The notes: generated by a model not told the origin, from the sequence alone. Shown: positions 1 to 9,906, numbered from the stretch's first letter. The stretch: 30,618 nucleotides of DNA from Thioalkalivibrio nitratireducens (GCA_011390385.1 JAABSN010000019.1:1-30618); one strand, 5' to 3'. A program made the numbers and translations.

Positions 1-387
1 GAATTCGATGCCGAGGCGGTCGACATAGGCCTGGGTTGCGGCAACTTCATCGACCGCGACGGCAACGATGGTGAAGCCCTGACCCGCGTGCTGCTCGTAC
101 CGTTCCTGGAACATCGGCATCTCCCTCTTGCAGGGTGGACACCACGTTGCCCAGAAATTCAGCAGCACCAGATCGCCATCCCAGTCACTGAGCTTGCGCG
201 GTTGGCCACCGAGATCCGGAAGCGTGAAATCGACGCGCTGGAAGTCCTGATTCCCCGCCGCCACTGCGGTGGACGCGGCACCGGCTCCGCCCGACCGGGT
301 GCCGTCGTCGGCCTCGCTGCATCCGACAAGGGCCGTACACACGACGAGTGAAGCCAACAGTGCCTTCGGCTTTCGAGCAAGACTCAT
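1..387 (-). CDS. TlpA-like thioredoxin lipoprotein (partial, C-terminus outside window)
   Basis: Extracytoplasmic thiol-disulfide reductase of the TlpA/ResA type, cut off by the left edge after 129 residues. The N-terminus has a short positively charged stretch, a hydrophobic segment and a lipobox ending LVGC, so Cys23 is the likely lipidated residue. After a Gly/Ala/Ser-rich linker, the thioredoxin fold begins near residue 50 and shows WATWCPPCKREM, with redox cysteines C83 and C86. The ATG (387-385) overlaps the dsbD stop codon as ATGA, which points to translational coupling and to DsbD as its likely electron donor. The CPPC active site is commonest in cytochrome c maturation and general TlpA reductases; the specific substrate cannot be told. 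Family assignment is firm, role is inferred. Confidence 0.88.
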   Translation of the reverse strand, partial: MSLARKPKALLASLVVCTALVGCSEADDGTRSGGAGAASTAVAAGNQDFQRVDFTLPDLGGQPRKLSDWDGDLVLLNFWATWCPPCKREMPMFQERYEQHAGQGFTIVAVAVDEVAATQAYVDRLGIEF

Positions 388-2663
388 GGCCGGGCTCCGA
401 TGCTCTGTTCGATATGAGCCAGGAAGCGTTCGGCATCCATGTAGCCCACCGCGCGCCGGTTGCGCAGTTCGGCACCGGTCGCGTCAAAGAAGATCATGGC
501 CGGTGGACCGAACAGGTTGAATTCGCGCATCAGATCACGGTGCTCCGAGCTGTTGGCTGTTACATCGGCTTTCAGCAGGTGAACTGAGCCCATTGCCTGA
601 ATCACGCGCGGATCCTGGAATGTCGTGCGCTCGAGTCGCACGCAATCGACACACCAGTCGGCGTAGAAATCCAGAAACACCGGCTGATTGCGCTGCCGCG
701 CTGCGGCCACTTCGCGCTCGACGTCGCCGATGCTGTCGACCTTGGTGAACTCCAGTTCGGTGGCACGCTGCATGCCATCAACACTGACCATGGTCGCCGG
801 AGCGCTGAGGGCAGCCAGCGGTCGGAACATATCCTTGCCGCCGGTGGCTGCGCCAATCATCAGCATCACCCCGTAGACCAGAAGCACCAGCCCCACGCCT
901 TTCCAGAGACTCCGCCAGCCCGAGGCTCCTTCAGGGAGCGATTGCAGCGCGCCCATGTAGATGGCGGTGACAATGAACAGGCTGGACCACAGGAACAGGG
1001 CCACCTCGCCAGGGATCACCCGTTCGAGCAGCCAGATCCCCATGGCCAGGAGACCAACCCCGAATACCGCCTTGATCGTGTCCATCCAGGGGCCGGCCTT
1101 TGGCAGGATCCTGCCGGCCGAGGTGCCGATTGCCAGCAGCGGGGCACCCATGCCCATGCTGAGCGCGAACAGCGCGATGCCGCCGAGCAGCGCGTCTCCG
1201 GTCTGACTGATATAGAGCAGCGCTCCGACGAGGGGCGCGGTGACACAGGGTCCCACGATCAGAGCAGCCAGAAAGCCCATGATCGCCGCGCCAATCAGGG
1301 TGCCTCCTTCCTGCTTGTTGCTGATGGTCGCCAGGCGGCTCTGGATGCCCGAGGGCATCTGTAATTCGAAGAAGCCGAACATGGACATCGAGAGCACGAT
1401 GAAGACGAGAACGAAACCACCGATGATCCATGGGTTCTGGAACGCGGCCTGCAGATTGGCGCCCGCCAGCCCTGCGAAGACCCCGGCCAATGTGTAAGTG
1501 AACGCCATCGCAAGGACGAAGGCCAGCGAGATAAAGAACGCCTTGCGTGTGGTCAGGTTTTTCTGACCGACGATGATGTTGGACAGGATCGGGATCATCG
1601 GAAACACGCAGGGAGTGAACGTCAGTAGCAGACCGAAGCCGAAAAAGGCCAACGCCACCAGCCAGATTCGCCCATCGGCAAGTTGCGCCGCGATGCGGTC
1701 CTGCTCGGTGACCGGCCCCTCGTCGGCGGTTGTCCCGGTTCCGTTGGCCGGCAGTTCGGCCGCCTCTTCGGCGAGGGTTGCCGCGAACGCGACCGCGACG
1801 TCCTGGGTCAGTGGCGGGTAGCAGACGCCGAGATCGGCGCACCCCTGATAATCGACAGCGAGGACGATCTCCGCGACGTCATCGACGCCGCGCAGCACCG
1901 GGACCAGAATCTCGACGCTGTCCCGGTAGGTCTCCGTTTCCCCGAAAAATTCGTCTTCGACCAGCGTCCCGTCCGGCGGATTGATCGGGCCGAGCTCGAT
2001 GCCCTCGCCTTCGGCGATGCGGAACCCCAGCTTGTCGCGGTAGAGGTAGTAGCCCTCGGCGATGTCGAACCGCACGACGACCGCGTTCTGGCTGATCGCC
2101 CGGGCGCTGGCCGCGAAAGCGACCTCGGGTTCGAGCAGTTCATTCTGTTCTCCGAAGTCGCCGGTAATGGCCCCGAGCGCGTCGAGCGCACTGCGCCCGC
2201 GCGGCTGTTCGGCGGACATACTCGGAAGGGCCGGCAGGTTCAGGCTGACGGTCTGAAAATGGGGCGGGTAACAGACGCCGAGGTCAGCGCAACCCTGCGA
2301 GCGTGCCGTCAACTCGATGTCGCGGCTGGTGGCGGCCAGTATCGGCAATTCGATATCGATCCGATCGCGGTAGGTTTCCACCTTTCCGAAGAACTCGTCT
2401 TCCTTGATCGTGCCGTCGGGGATTCGCGCTTCGCCCAACTCCAGCCCGCTGCTCTCCGGGGTGAACCGGAACTGCTCCCGGTACATGTAATACCCTTCGG
2501 CAATGTTCCAGCTGATCCGAACACTGTTCGCGTCGATGACCTCGGCGTCGATCGCGAACGCAACGTCGGGATCGAGCAGCTCGTCTTCGAACAGGGCCGT
2601 TGCGAGCGCCGGGAAAAGGGCCAGCGTCACGAACAGAAGGGTCAACCAGTGCCACAGCTTCAT
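384..2663 (-). CDS. dsbD: Thiol:disulfide interchange protein DsbD with duplicated N-terminal (alpha) domain
   Basis: Inner-membrane protein that carries electrons from cytoplasmic thioredoxin to periplasmic thiol proteins. Order seen over 759 residues: signal peptide (about 1-23); a first alpha domain (about 25-145) with GCADLGVCYPP (C125, C131); a second alpha domain (about 175-295) with the same motif (C275, C281); a transmembrane beta domain (about 332-605) with FTPCVFP (C352) and GPCVTAP (C473); and a C-terminal thioredoxin-like gamma domain with ADWCVDC (C671, C674). Canonical DsbD has one alpha domain and is under 600 residues, so the second copy explains the extra length. I chose the ATG at 2663 because it forms an ATGA overlap with the cutA stop and is followed directly by a signal peptide. 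The upstream in-frame extension is cutA shadow. Confidence 0.95.
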   Translation of the reverse strand: MKLWHWLTLLFVTLALFPALATALFEDELLDPDVAFAIDAEVIDANSVRISWNIAEGYYMYREQFRFTPESSGLELGEARIPDGTIKEDEFFGKVETYRDRIDIELPILAATSRDIELTARSQGCADLGVCYPPHFQTVSLNLPALPSMSAEQPRGRSALDALGAITGDFGEQNELLEPEVAFAASARAISQNAVVVRFDIAEGYYLYRDKLGFRIAEGEGIELGPINPPDGTLVEDEFFGETETYRDSVEILVPVLRGVDDVAEIVLAVDYQGCADLGVCYPPLTQDVAVAFAATLAEEAAELPANGTGTTADEGPVTEQDRIAAQLADGRIWLVALAFFGFGLLLTFTPCVFPMIPILSNIIVGQKNLTTRKAFFISLAFVLAMAFTYTLAGVFAGLAGANLQAAFQNPWIIGGFVLVFIVLSMSMFGFFELQMPSGIQSRLATISNKQEGGTLIGAAIMGFLAALIVGPCVTAPLVGALLYISQTGDALLGGIALFALSMGMGAPLLAIGTSAGRILPKAGPWMDTIKAVFGVGLLAMGIWLLERVIPGEVALFLWSSLFIVTAIYMGALQSLPEGASGWRSLWKGVGLVLLVYGVMLMIGAATGGKDMFRPLAALSAPATMVSVDGMQRATELEFTKVDSIGDVEREVAAARQRNQPVFLDFYADWCVDCVRLERTTFQDPRVIQAMGSVHLLKADVTANSSEHRDLMREFNLFGPPAMIFFDATGAELRNRRAVGYMDAERFLAHIEQSIGARP

Positions 2664-2992
2664 TGGGTGCATTGTCGAATCCAGTCGAGATAATCGGGCA
2701 GGCCCGCCATGATCGGCAGGGCGATGATTTCCGGTGTGTCGTAGGGGTGGTTCCGCACCAGCCATTCCTGCAGCGCGGTGTAGCGTTGGGCAGCCGTCTT
2801 GATCAGCAGGGTGTATTCCCGGGACTGCTCGATCCGCCCCTGCCAGAGGTACACCGACGTACCCGCGGGCAAGATATGGACGCAGGCGGCGAGCCGTTGT
2901 TCCACCAGTTCGCCCGCGAGCTGCCCGGCCAGCTTCTCGTCATCGACGGTGGTGATCACCAGCAGGGGATCGGCTGATTGCGGCGGATTCAT
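2660..2992 (-). CDS. cutA: CutA family divalent-cation tolerance protein
   Basis: Small cytoplasmic trimeric protein of the CutA1 family (110 residues, typical length). It shows the family N-terminus LLVITTVDD, the KLAGQLAGELVEQRLAACVH segment and the C-terminal region HPYDTPEIIALPI. In E. coli, cutA lies directly upstream of dsbD and mutants were described as copper-sensitive, although the molecular function of the family remains unsettled. Here its TGA overlaps the dsbD ATG by four bases, so the two are translationally coupled. The ATG at 2992 gives the standard family length; upstream in-frame codons lie in the spacer after the adaptor gene and were left out. Confidence 0.94.
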   Translation of the reverse strand: MNPPQSADPLLVITTVDDEKLAGQLAGELVEQRLAACVHILPAGTSVYLWQGRIEQSREYTLLIKTAAQRYTALQEWLVRNHPYDTPEIIALPIMAGLPDYLDWIRQCTQ

Positions 2993-3012
2993 GGTTTCAC
3001 GCGCGATCGCGC

Positions 3013-3807
3013 TCAGTCGATAGCCGGCAGCGTGATGTGGGCGCTCTGCCCTGCCCGGAGTTGTAGACTCTCTGGCGGAGAGAACAGGATGCCCACGCGG
3101 TAGCCGGGGCCGAACCCGATGTCCTCGATCTCCCAACCGATCGTGGCCACGGATCCGTCGAAGACGTCGCCAGTGTCGAGCCGTACGCGGGCTGACTGGC
3201 CCGGTTGCAGACGGGCTGCAGTACTCGCGCCTACGGTGGTTTCGGCGCGCATCTGGTCGCTGCTGCCGAGTGTGGCCAGGACAGGCGGGGTCAGGGCAGG
3301 GCTTACGGACGCGCCGGGAGTCACCGTGATCGATAGCACGCGGGCTGCGGCAGGAGCCCGTATCCGGCTGTCGTCGAGGTCGATGCGGATTTTCTGCAAG
3401 TCCGCCTCCACGCGTTTGAGGCGTGCCGCTGCCATCGCTTGCTGGATCCGCGCCAACTCGAGTTCGCGTATGGCAATCAGGGTGCGGTCGTACAGTTCCT
3501 CGGCCCGCCCGACCTCGCGATCGGCCTCGGCGAGTTCCAGTCGCAGGCGGGTCCGTTCCGCTTCCAGGCCCCGGGCATCGGCCTGCAGGCGGCGGTCATC
3601 CAGGCTGAGCAGTGTCTGACCCTTTTCCACGCGATCACCCGGCTTGACCTGGATGTCGCGCACCAGTCCTGCTCGCGGAGTGGAGATGACATGCCGTTCC
3701 TCCCAGTCAAGCCGAGCCTCCAGTTCATCCGCCACGGCGGGCGAAGTCAGCGAAAGGCCGAACACGATCAGGACGGTGGCGAGGACGAGGGTTCTGGGTC
3801 TGCCCAT
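3013..3807 (-). CDS. Periplasmic adaptor (membrane fusion protein, HlyD/RND type)
   Basis: 264-residue periplasmic adaptor that would bridge an inner-membrane pump to the outer-membrane factor encoded just upstream. Signal peptide about 1-26, with likely cleavage at AVA/DE. Then comes a split biotinyl-lipoyl-like domain (ISTPRAGLVRDIQVKPGDRV ... RIRAPAAARVLSITVTPGA) flanking a coiled-coil hairpin (about 75-140, rich in Leu, Glu and Arg), and a beta-barrel domain (about 185-260). It is short for the family and seems to lack the C-terminal membrane-proximal extension of RND adaptors. The start at 3807 was chosen because it begins the signal peptide; the gap to the TolC-like stop is 13 bases. 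No inner-membrane pump is encoded in the operon, so the partner is unknown. Confidence 0.85.
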   Translation of the reverse strand: MGRPRTLVLATVLIVFGLSLTSPAVADELEARLDWEERHVISTPRAGLVRDIQVKPGDRVEKGQTLLSLDDRRLQADARGLEAERTRLRLELAEADREVGRAEELYDRTLIAIRELELARIQQAMAAARLKRVEADLQKIRIDLDDSRIRAPAAARVLSITVTPGASVSPALTPPVLATLGSSDQMRAETTVGASTAARLQPGQSARVRLDTGDVFDGSVATIGWEIEDIGFGPGYRVGILFSPPESLQLRAGQSAHITLPAID

Positions 3808-3820
3808 GGTTACGACTCCA

Positions 3821-5236
3821 TCAGGGATCGGGAGGGAAAACGCGCAGGGCCGGATCACCCACCAGCAGTGCGAGTCGCTCGAATGCCACGGCGAGAGCAT
3901 ATTCGGTTTCCGCGTGAAAATGGGCGGCAGCGCTTTGCTGGACCATCGAGTCGCCCAGGTCGGCCCGTTCCTCCATGTCATAGAGTGCGCGTGCCCGGTC
4001 GATGTACAGTTCTCGAAAATCCATGCGGGCCATTGCCTCGTCGCGCTGGATCAGCAGGGATTCGATCTCGAAGAAGACCTCGCGCAATGCCGTCCGCACG
4101 TCGCTCATCGTTTGCGCGAGATCCGCTTCAGCCAGGTGCCGCCGGGCGGTTGCCTGACCGATCGCTGCGTTCCGGCGACCGCCTCGATACAGCGGGATCT
4201 CGAGAATCAGCGCGGCCATGGCAGGATTGCGATCCCCCCCGAACTCGCGTTGCCAGGTGCCGATCCGCGCTTCGGCGCTCAAGCGTGGCCGGTGCTGGGT
4301 GCGCGCCGCCTCTGTGCTGCGCTGCGCGGCCTCGATCTGCATTCTGCGGACGGCAACCTCGGGACTGCCGCTGTCGACGGCTTCCAGCAGCGCATCGAGA
4401 TCCGGCAGCTCCGGTAGGGGCAATGGTAATGGTGGCGCCAGTACCTGCGCCGGCGCCTGGTCGGGCCGGTTCAGTGCCTCGGCAAGGTCGGCCCGTGTTT
4501 TCCGTTGCAGCAGCTGGGAGCGTGTGCGTTGCGCGCGCGACGTCTGGTAACTGGCTTCGAGTTCGAACAGGTCGATGTCGGAGACCTGTCCCAGTTCATT
4601 CCGGTTCCGGGCCCGGTTGAGGGTGACGAAGGCGGAGGCCATGGCCTCGTTGTCGCGGGCAAAGCCGAGATCGGCAAGGAGCACGTCGAAATAGCGCTGA
4701 ATCACGGTCAACCGGTGTTCGGCATACGCCAGTTCTTCCTCGGCGAGGCTGGCCGCCGCTGCGCGTTCGCGTGCGGCAACCCGGCTGTTGCTGTGTCCGA
4801 AGTCCGTGAGCAGTTTGCGCGCCACGAGTAGTGCCCGGGAGTCGTCGTTGCCATCGTCGGGCGCATGGTCGTTGGGGTCGATCCATCGGGCTTCGAGATG
4901 GGCATCCACTGAAATGTCGCTGGTGGCCTTTTCGGCCGCCAATTCCTGTTCTGCCTGAAGGCGCAGAGCGCGTGCGCGCAGAAGTACAGGATGCCGGGCT
5001 TCGATGGCGGCCAGCGCGGTTTCGAGACGTAGCGGCTGTGGGAGCGGCTCGGTGCTGGCCCGTGCAGTGCCGGCTGCAGCAAGCAGGACCGTGGTCAGTA
5101 TCAGGGTCGCGGCAATCGGGAGCGACCAGGCGCAAGGGCGGGTACCTGATCGTCGCGTGCCGCCCGCCCGGCCTGCTCCCGGCACGTTGGTGACCGGCCT
5201 GCTGTTGCCATGCAGGCCCGCGTTGCTCCAATGCAT
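3821..5236 (-). CDS. TolC-family outer membrane factor
   Basis: Outer-membrane efflux protein (471 residues) of the TolC/OEP family, forming a trimeric channel across outer membrane and periplasm. A signal segment (about 35-60) precedes the mature part, which has the two-fold repeat of long helices: first half with LRLETALAAIEARHPVLL, second half starting near SPEVAVRRMQIEAAQRSTEA, and beta segments such as GTWQREFGGDRNPAMAALIL. The ATG at 5236 has a GGAG nine bases upstream; an in-frame TTG at 5257 would add seven residues. The signal peptide is preceded by an unusually long, Arg/Gly-rich N-terminal stretch, so the true start may lie further in. It pairs with the adaptor gene 13 bases downstream. 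The exported substrate is unknown. Confidence 0.9.
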   Translation of the reverse strand: MHWSNAGLHGNSRPVTNVPGAGRAGGTRRSGTRPCAWSLPIAATLILTTVLLAAAGTARASTEPLPQPLRLETALAAIEARHPVLLRARALRLQAEQELAAEKATSDISVDAHLEARWIDPNDHAPDDGNDDSRALLVARKLLTDFGHSNSRVAARERAAAASLAEEELAYAEHRLTVIQRYFDVLLADLGFARDNEAMASAFVTLNRARNRNELGQVSDIDLFELEASYQTSRAQRTRSQLLQRKTRADLAEALNRPDQAPAQVLAPPLPLPLPELPDLDALLEAVDSGSPEVAVRRMQIEAAQRSTEAARTQHRPRLSAEARIGTWQREFGGDRNPAMAALILEIPLYRGGRRNAAIGQATARRHLAEADLAQTMSDVRTALREVFFEIESLLIQRDEAMARMDFRELYIDRARALYDMEERADLGDSMVQQSAAAHFHAETEYALAVAFERLALLVGDPALRVFPPDP

Positions 5237-5265
5237 CTCGATCTGCTCCGTAGGCAACAGGTGTG

Positions 5266-5808
5266 CTAACGCGCCTGACGCTTGAAGCGCGTGAAGTTCA
5301 TGTCCTGATAGTGTCCGTCGGCAACAAACTCCCCGAGCTGCAGGAACTCGCCAACATCGCGTGTCGCACCGGTAAAGCGGGCAATGGGTTCGCCGTCGAG
5401 GTTGAAGAACTGGAAGACGGGGGTGGCCCGAACCCGGAATTCACGGAACGCGAAATCCGACTGGCGCATCGCTCGGCCCTGGAAGTCGGTGATCTCGACA
5501 TCACCCTCCACGTCGACGCTGAACAGCGCGAAGTGCTCCCGGTAATACTCCTGGACCACGGGTTGATTGAGCACTTGCTGTTTCATCCGATGGCAGAAGG
5601 GGCATTCATCCATTTCGAAGAAGATCAGGACACCCTGTTTGCCATCCGCACGTGCCACTTCGAGCTCTTCCTGGAAATCTCCGAAGGTGGGCTGGAAGAA
5701 ATGAGTGTAGGGATCGCGTGGTTCGGTCGCGGCCAGCAGCGACAATGACGCCAGGGCGAGTGCGAGCAGCGCAAAACGCGGAAGGATCCGGGATGCTTGG
5801 GCGATCAT
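5266..5808 (-). CDS. SoxW-like periplasmic thioredoxin
   Basis: 180-residue secreted thioredoxin-fold protein. A signal peptide (about 1-27, hydrophobic LALALASLSLLAA) precedes a domain with FFEMDECPFCHRM, so C69 and C72 form the redox pair. A cis-Pro segment follows at RATPVFQFF. The CPFC motif with Met/His after it resembles SoxW and related thioredoxins of sulfur oxidisers, and also DUF255-like proteins, so the family label is approximate. It is the first gene of the minus-strand operon: GGAG lies eight bases before the ATG and a plausible sigma-70 promoter lies just upstream. Sharing an operon with dsbD and a TlpA protein suggests it is a DsbD client. The substrate is not evident. Confidence 0.82.
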   Translation of the reverse strand: MIAQASRILPRFALLALALASLSLLAATEPRDPYTHFFQPTFGDFQEELEVARADGKQGVLIFFEMDECPFCHRMKQQVLNQPVVQEYYREHFALFSVDVEGDVEITDFQGRAMRQSDFAFREFRVRATPVFQFFNLDGEPIARFTGATRDVGEFLQLGEFVADGHYQDMNFTRFKRQAR

Positions 5809-6158
5809 GCAGGGGACTCCTGATGTTTCTGAACGGGCGTTGCGATTGTAGTATCCACGCGATTCCGAGGTCAGTATGTTTGGGCCGGCGCACGAAGAGA
5901 AAGACGGCGCGACGCCTGCCAATGGGTTTGACCCCTCGATTTCCTGGTCTGCGGTAGGACGGATGTGTGTTACGGAAAATTCCGCGTTCCCAGCGGCTTT
6001 CACGGCAACCTCCATGACCATACGTGCCACCCCGAAACATTCAAGGTGCGGGCAAGGGTCGCAATGAGCGACGCGGGAGTTTCCTGCTCGCGCGGCCCTG
6101 AACTCGACAGCAACGGGCGAAGGATGTTGCAATGGCCTAGCGATTCGTGGAGCCATAG
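5809..6158. other. Divergent intergenic region between the thioredoxin operon and fxsA
   Basis: 350 bases with no convincing gene. The left end holds the candidate minus-strand promoter and ribosome binding site. The only other structure I see is a short dyad CGGAA-AA-TTCCG at 5973-5984. No clear plus-strand promoter for fxsA was found. A minus-strand frame stays open through the region but has no start context or recognisable protein signature. Confidence 0.5.
5845..5874 (-). promoter_or_regulatory. Candidate sigma-70 promoter of the thioredoxin-tolC-cutA-dsbD operon
   Basis: Reading the minus strand, CTGACC (5874-5869) and TACAAT (5850-5845) are separated by 18 bases, about 37 bases before the first start codon of the operon. 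The -10 matches consensus at five of six positions and the -35 at four of six. Assigned by motif only. Confidence 0.5.
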
Positions 6159-6623
6159 ATGCGCAGTCCCTTGATACCCCTGTTCCTTTTCCTCGGCGCC
6201 ATCCTGCTGGAGATCTTCGGTTTCGCCTGGGTGGGTGGAGCCGTCGGCGCCCTGTCGACCGTGGTGCTGGTCGTTGCCACCGCAGCCATCGGACTCTGGA
6301 TCTTCCGCATCCAGGGTATTGCGCACTGGCAGCGCATGCAGGGGATGCTGTCGCGGGGCGAATTGCCGGCGAGGGATCTGCTCGAAGGGTGGTTGCTGAT
6401 GCTGGCGGCAATATTGTTGCTGCTTCCCGGATTTTTCTCCGATGCAGCCGGATTCCTGCTGCTGGTCCCCCCTGTCCGTTCCGCTACCGCAGCGTGGTTG
6501 CTGAAGCGGCGCTTGGTCTGGGCGGTGGCCGCGCGTGGAACCACCGCCGGGCATGGCGAGACCATCGAAGGCGAATACCGAAAGCGGGAGAGTGAACGCT
6601 TGCGGGACCGGCATGACCGTTAG
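6159..6623 (+). CDS. fxsA: FxsA family membrane protein
   Basis: 154-residue FxsA-type inner-membrane protein. In E. coli, overproduced FxsA relieves F-plasmid-mediated exclusion of phage T7; the normal role is unknown. Hallmarks seen: N-terminal segment PLFLFLGAILLEIFGF, a second hydrophobic stretch about 27-48 ending GLWIFRIQG, the RGELPARDLLEGWLLMLAA segment, and LLLPGFFSDAAGFLLLVPPV. The hydrophilic charged tail is about 115-154. GGAG sits six bases before the ATG. fxsA beside groESL, with cutA-dsbD on the other side, reproduces the E. coli neighbourhood. Confidence 0.93.
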   Translation: MRSPLIPLFLFLGAILLEIFGFAWVGGAVGALSTVVLVVATAAIGLWIFRIQGIAHWQRMQGMLSRGELPARDLLEGWLLMLAAILLLLPGFFSDAAGFLLLVPPVRSATAAWLLKRRLVWAVAARGTTAGHGETIEGEYRKRESERLRDRHDR

Positions 6624-6799
6624 CTGATCGGTCTCCGGTAGCCTGCCCTGCTCCGCGCGTTCTCTCACCCTTCCGGGATGCCAGAAACCGACACCGTGAA
6701 CTGACAAAAGGACGGCTCCGGTTCATCGGTTGCGCGCCGAGCAGCAGCCGTGGGTGTGCTCGTTCCAGCCTCTTCGACGCAATTCCTGCTCTCAGCCCC

Positions 6800-6827
6800 T
6801 TGACAGTCCTGTCTTTGCTCCTATCAT
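6800..6827 (+). promoter_or_regulatory. Sigma-70 promoter of groES-groEL
   Basis: A perfect TTGACA (6800-6805) is followed after 16 bases by TATCAT (6822-6827, five of six matches). The -10 runs directly into the CIRCE operator, so transcription should start inside it. No sigma-32 consensus (CTTGAAA ... CCCCAT) was seen, so heat induction is more likely by HrcA derepression. Confidence 0.85.
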
Positions 6828-6853
6828 TAGCACTCGTTCGGGTCGGGTGCTAA
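6827..6853. promoter_or_regulatory. CIRCE operator (HrcA binding site)
   Basis: TTAGCACTC, nine spacer bases, then GGGTGCTAA. This matches the CIRCE consensus TTAGCACTC-N9-GAGTGCTAA with one mismatch in the right arm. It sits between the -10 box and the groES ribosome binding site, the usual position for HrcA repression. No hrcA gene lies in this window. Confidence 0.92.
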
Positions 6854-6915
6854 CAGCATCCAGACCGAATCCCCGTCAACTTTTGAACAAGACCACTGGA
6901 TAAGGAGTTCACCCA

Positions 6916-8917
<2,002 letters not shown>

Positions 8918-8944
8918 GACCCTGCTCGTTGGTCCCTTCAGGAG

Positions 8945-8975
8945 AGGCCCCGCTCAGGCGGGGCCTTTTTTGTTT
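8945..8975 (+). terminator. Intrinsic terminator of groES-groEL
   Basis: A nine-base-pair GC-rich stem (AGGCCCCGC / GCGGGGCCT) with a four-base loop TCAG is followed by a run of six T and then GTTT. It lies 28 bases after the groEL stop codon. Confidence 0.93.
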
Positions 8976-9229
8976 CCGACTCCAGCCACGCGCGGGTACC
9001 GGGGTCGGCATGAACGGCCGCGACTCTGTTGCAATCGTGTAACAAGCGTTGTCTTATGGACACGTTTTTTGCAATTGGGCGTGCAAAACCTGCACCGTTG
9101 TGCCAATATCAAGGTGTTGCGGGAAAGCTATCGAATGTTGGAGTGCGTGAAAGGTTCGACCCGTGGAAGGTGCAATGCAGTGGGGTCATTTTCCGGGTTA
9201 CCCGGTTTACTTCTGAGGAGACTAAGAAT
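8976..9229. other. Intergenic region before the OmpA-domain gene
   Basis: About 250 bases between the groEL terminator and the OmpA-domain start. Two TTGCAA hexamers (near 9029 and 9066) and AT-richer stretches suggest the promoter lies here, but no -35/-10 pair with good spacing could be fixed. An open plus-strand frame that would extend the OmpA gene upstream lacks a ribosome site and would bury the signal peptide. Confidence 0.4.
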
Positions 9230-9859
9230 ATGCAAAGCAGATTGATCAAGAATTTTCTGGCGCTTTCGGTGGCCGCCCTGGTAATGGGCACCGCTGGAAG
9301 TGTGTCGGCAGCTGGTGGCTGCGCCAACGTCGTTGATGCGTCCGGAACCGTGGTGCGTGACAGTTCCGGAGAGTGCGTTCGTTCCGGAACCTGGAAGGCC
9401 GAGAATGTCGGCCATCCAGGCTGCGCAGGTTACATCGAGCCGATGGCCGAAGCAGCGCCCCCGGCTCCCCCGGCGCCGGCTCCGGCTCCCCAGTTCACCA
9501 CCACCACCCTGAGCGCCGAGACGCTGTTTGATTTCGACAGCGCCACGCTGCGTCCGCAGGGCCGTGACACGCTGCGTGGGCTGGCGTCGAGTCTGACCGC
9601 CGCGGACGCCACCTACACCTCGGTTCTGGTTGAAGGTCACACCTGCTCGATCGGTCCGGAGGCCTACAACCAGGGCTTGTCCGAGCGACGCGCGCAAAGC
9701 GTGGTCAATTACCTCGTGAGCCAGGGTATTCGCCCCGATGCGATCCGTATGGTGGGCTATGGTGAAAGCCGGCCGACTGCCTCCAACGCGACCCGTGCTG
9801 GCCGCGAACTGAACCGCCGCGTGGAAGTCACCACGGACGTTCGCAAGCGCGTCCAGTAA
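9230..9859 (+). CDS. OmpA-domain envelope protein
   Basis: 209-residue secreted protein. Signal peptide about 1-27 (cleavage near SVSA/AGG); a short Cys-containing region with C31, C49 and C65; a Pro/Ala linker (about 74-87); and an OmpA-like peptidoglycan-binding domain (about 92-205) with LFDFDSATLRP, LSERRAQSVVNYL and the terminal ELNRRVEV. There is no N-terminal beta barrel and no lipobox, so it is not a classical OmpA or Pal. In the domain's GHTD motif the Asp is replaced by Cys (GHTCSIG, C139), while the paired Arg of LSERR (R154) is kept. GAGGAG lies nine bases before the ATG at 9230, which fixes the start. A terminator follows, so it is probably monocistronic. Confidence 0.9.
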   Translation: MQSRLIKNFLALSVAALVMGTAGSVSAAGGCANVVDASGTVVRDSSGECVRSGTWKAENVGHPGCAGYIEPMAEAAPPAPPAPAPAPQFTTTTLSAETLFDFDSATLRPQGRDTLRGLASSLTAADATYTSVLVEGHTCSIGPEAYNQGLSERRAQSVVNYLVSQGIRPDAIRMVGYGESRPTASNATRAGRELNRRVEVTTDVRKRVQ

Positions 9860-9906
9860 GTCGAAACCGGCGCGCGTTTCCCTCCGGTCCGAAGCCGGGA
9901 GGAGCG

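Noticed and set aside
1683..2693. Long plus-strand open frame (336 codons) opposite dsbD
   Set aside because: It is antisense to a well-recognised gene, has no family signature and reflects GC-rich codon bias on the other strand.
5809..6411. Extension of the SoxW-like thioredoxin to 381 residues, or a separate gene in the divergent gap
   Set aside because: The added sequence has no protein signature, overlaps fxsA in antisense and ignores the signal peptide and GGAG at 5808.
6780..6860. Sigma-32 heat-shock promoter before groES
   Set aside because: The -35 is plain TTGACA and the -10 region lacks CCCCAT, so a sigma-70 promoter with CIRCE explains the site better.
9029..9229. Upstream extension of the OmpA-domain gene
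   Set aside because: It would place 67 residues before a clear signal peptide, and GAGGAG is correctly spaced for the ATG at 9230.
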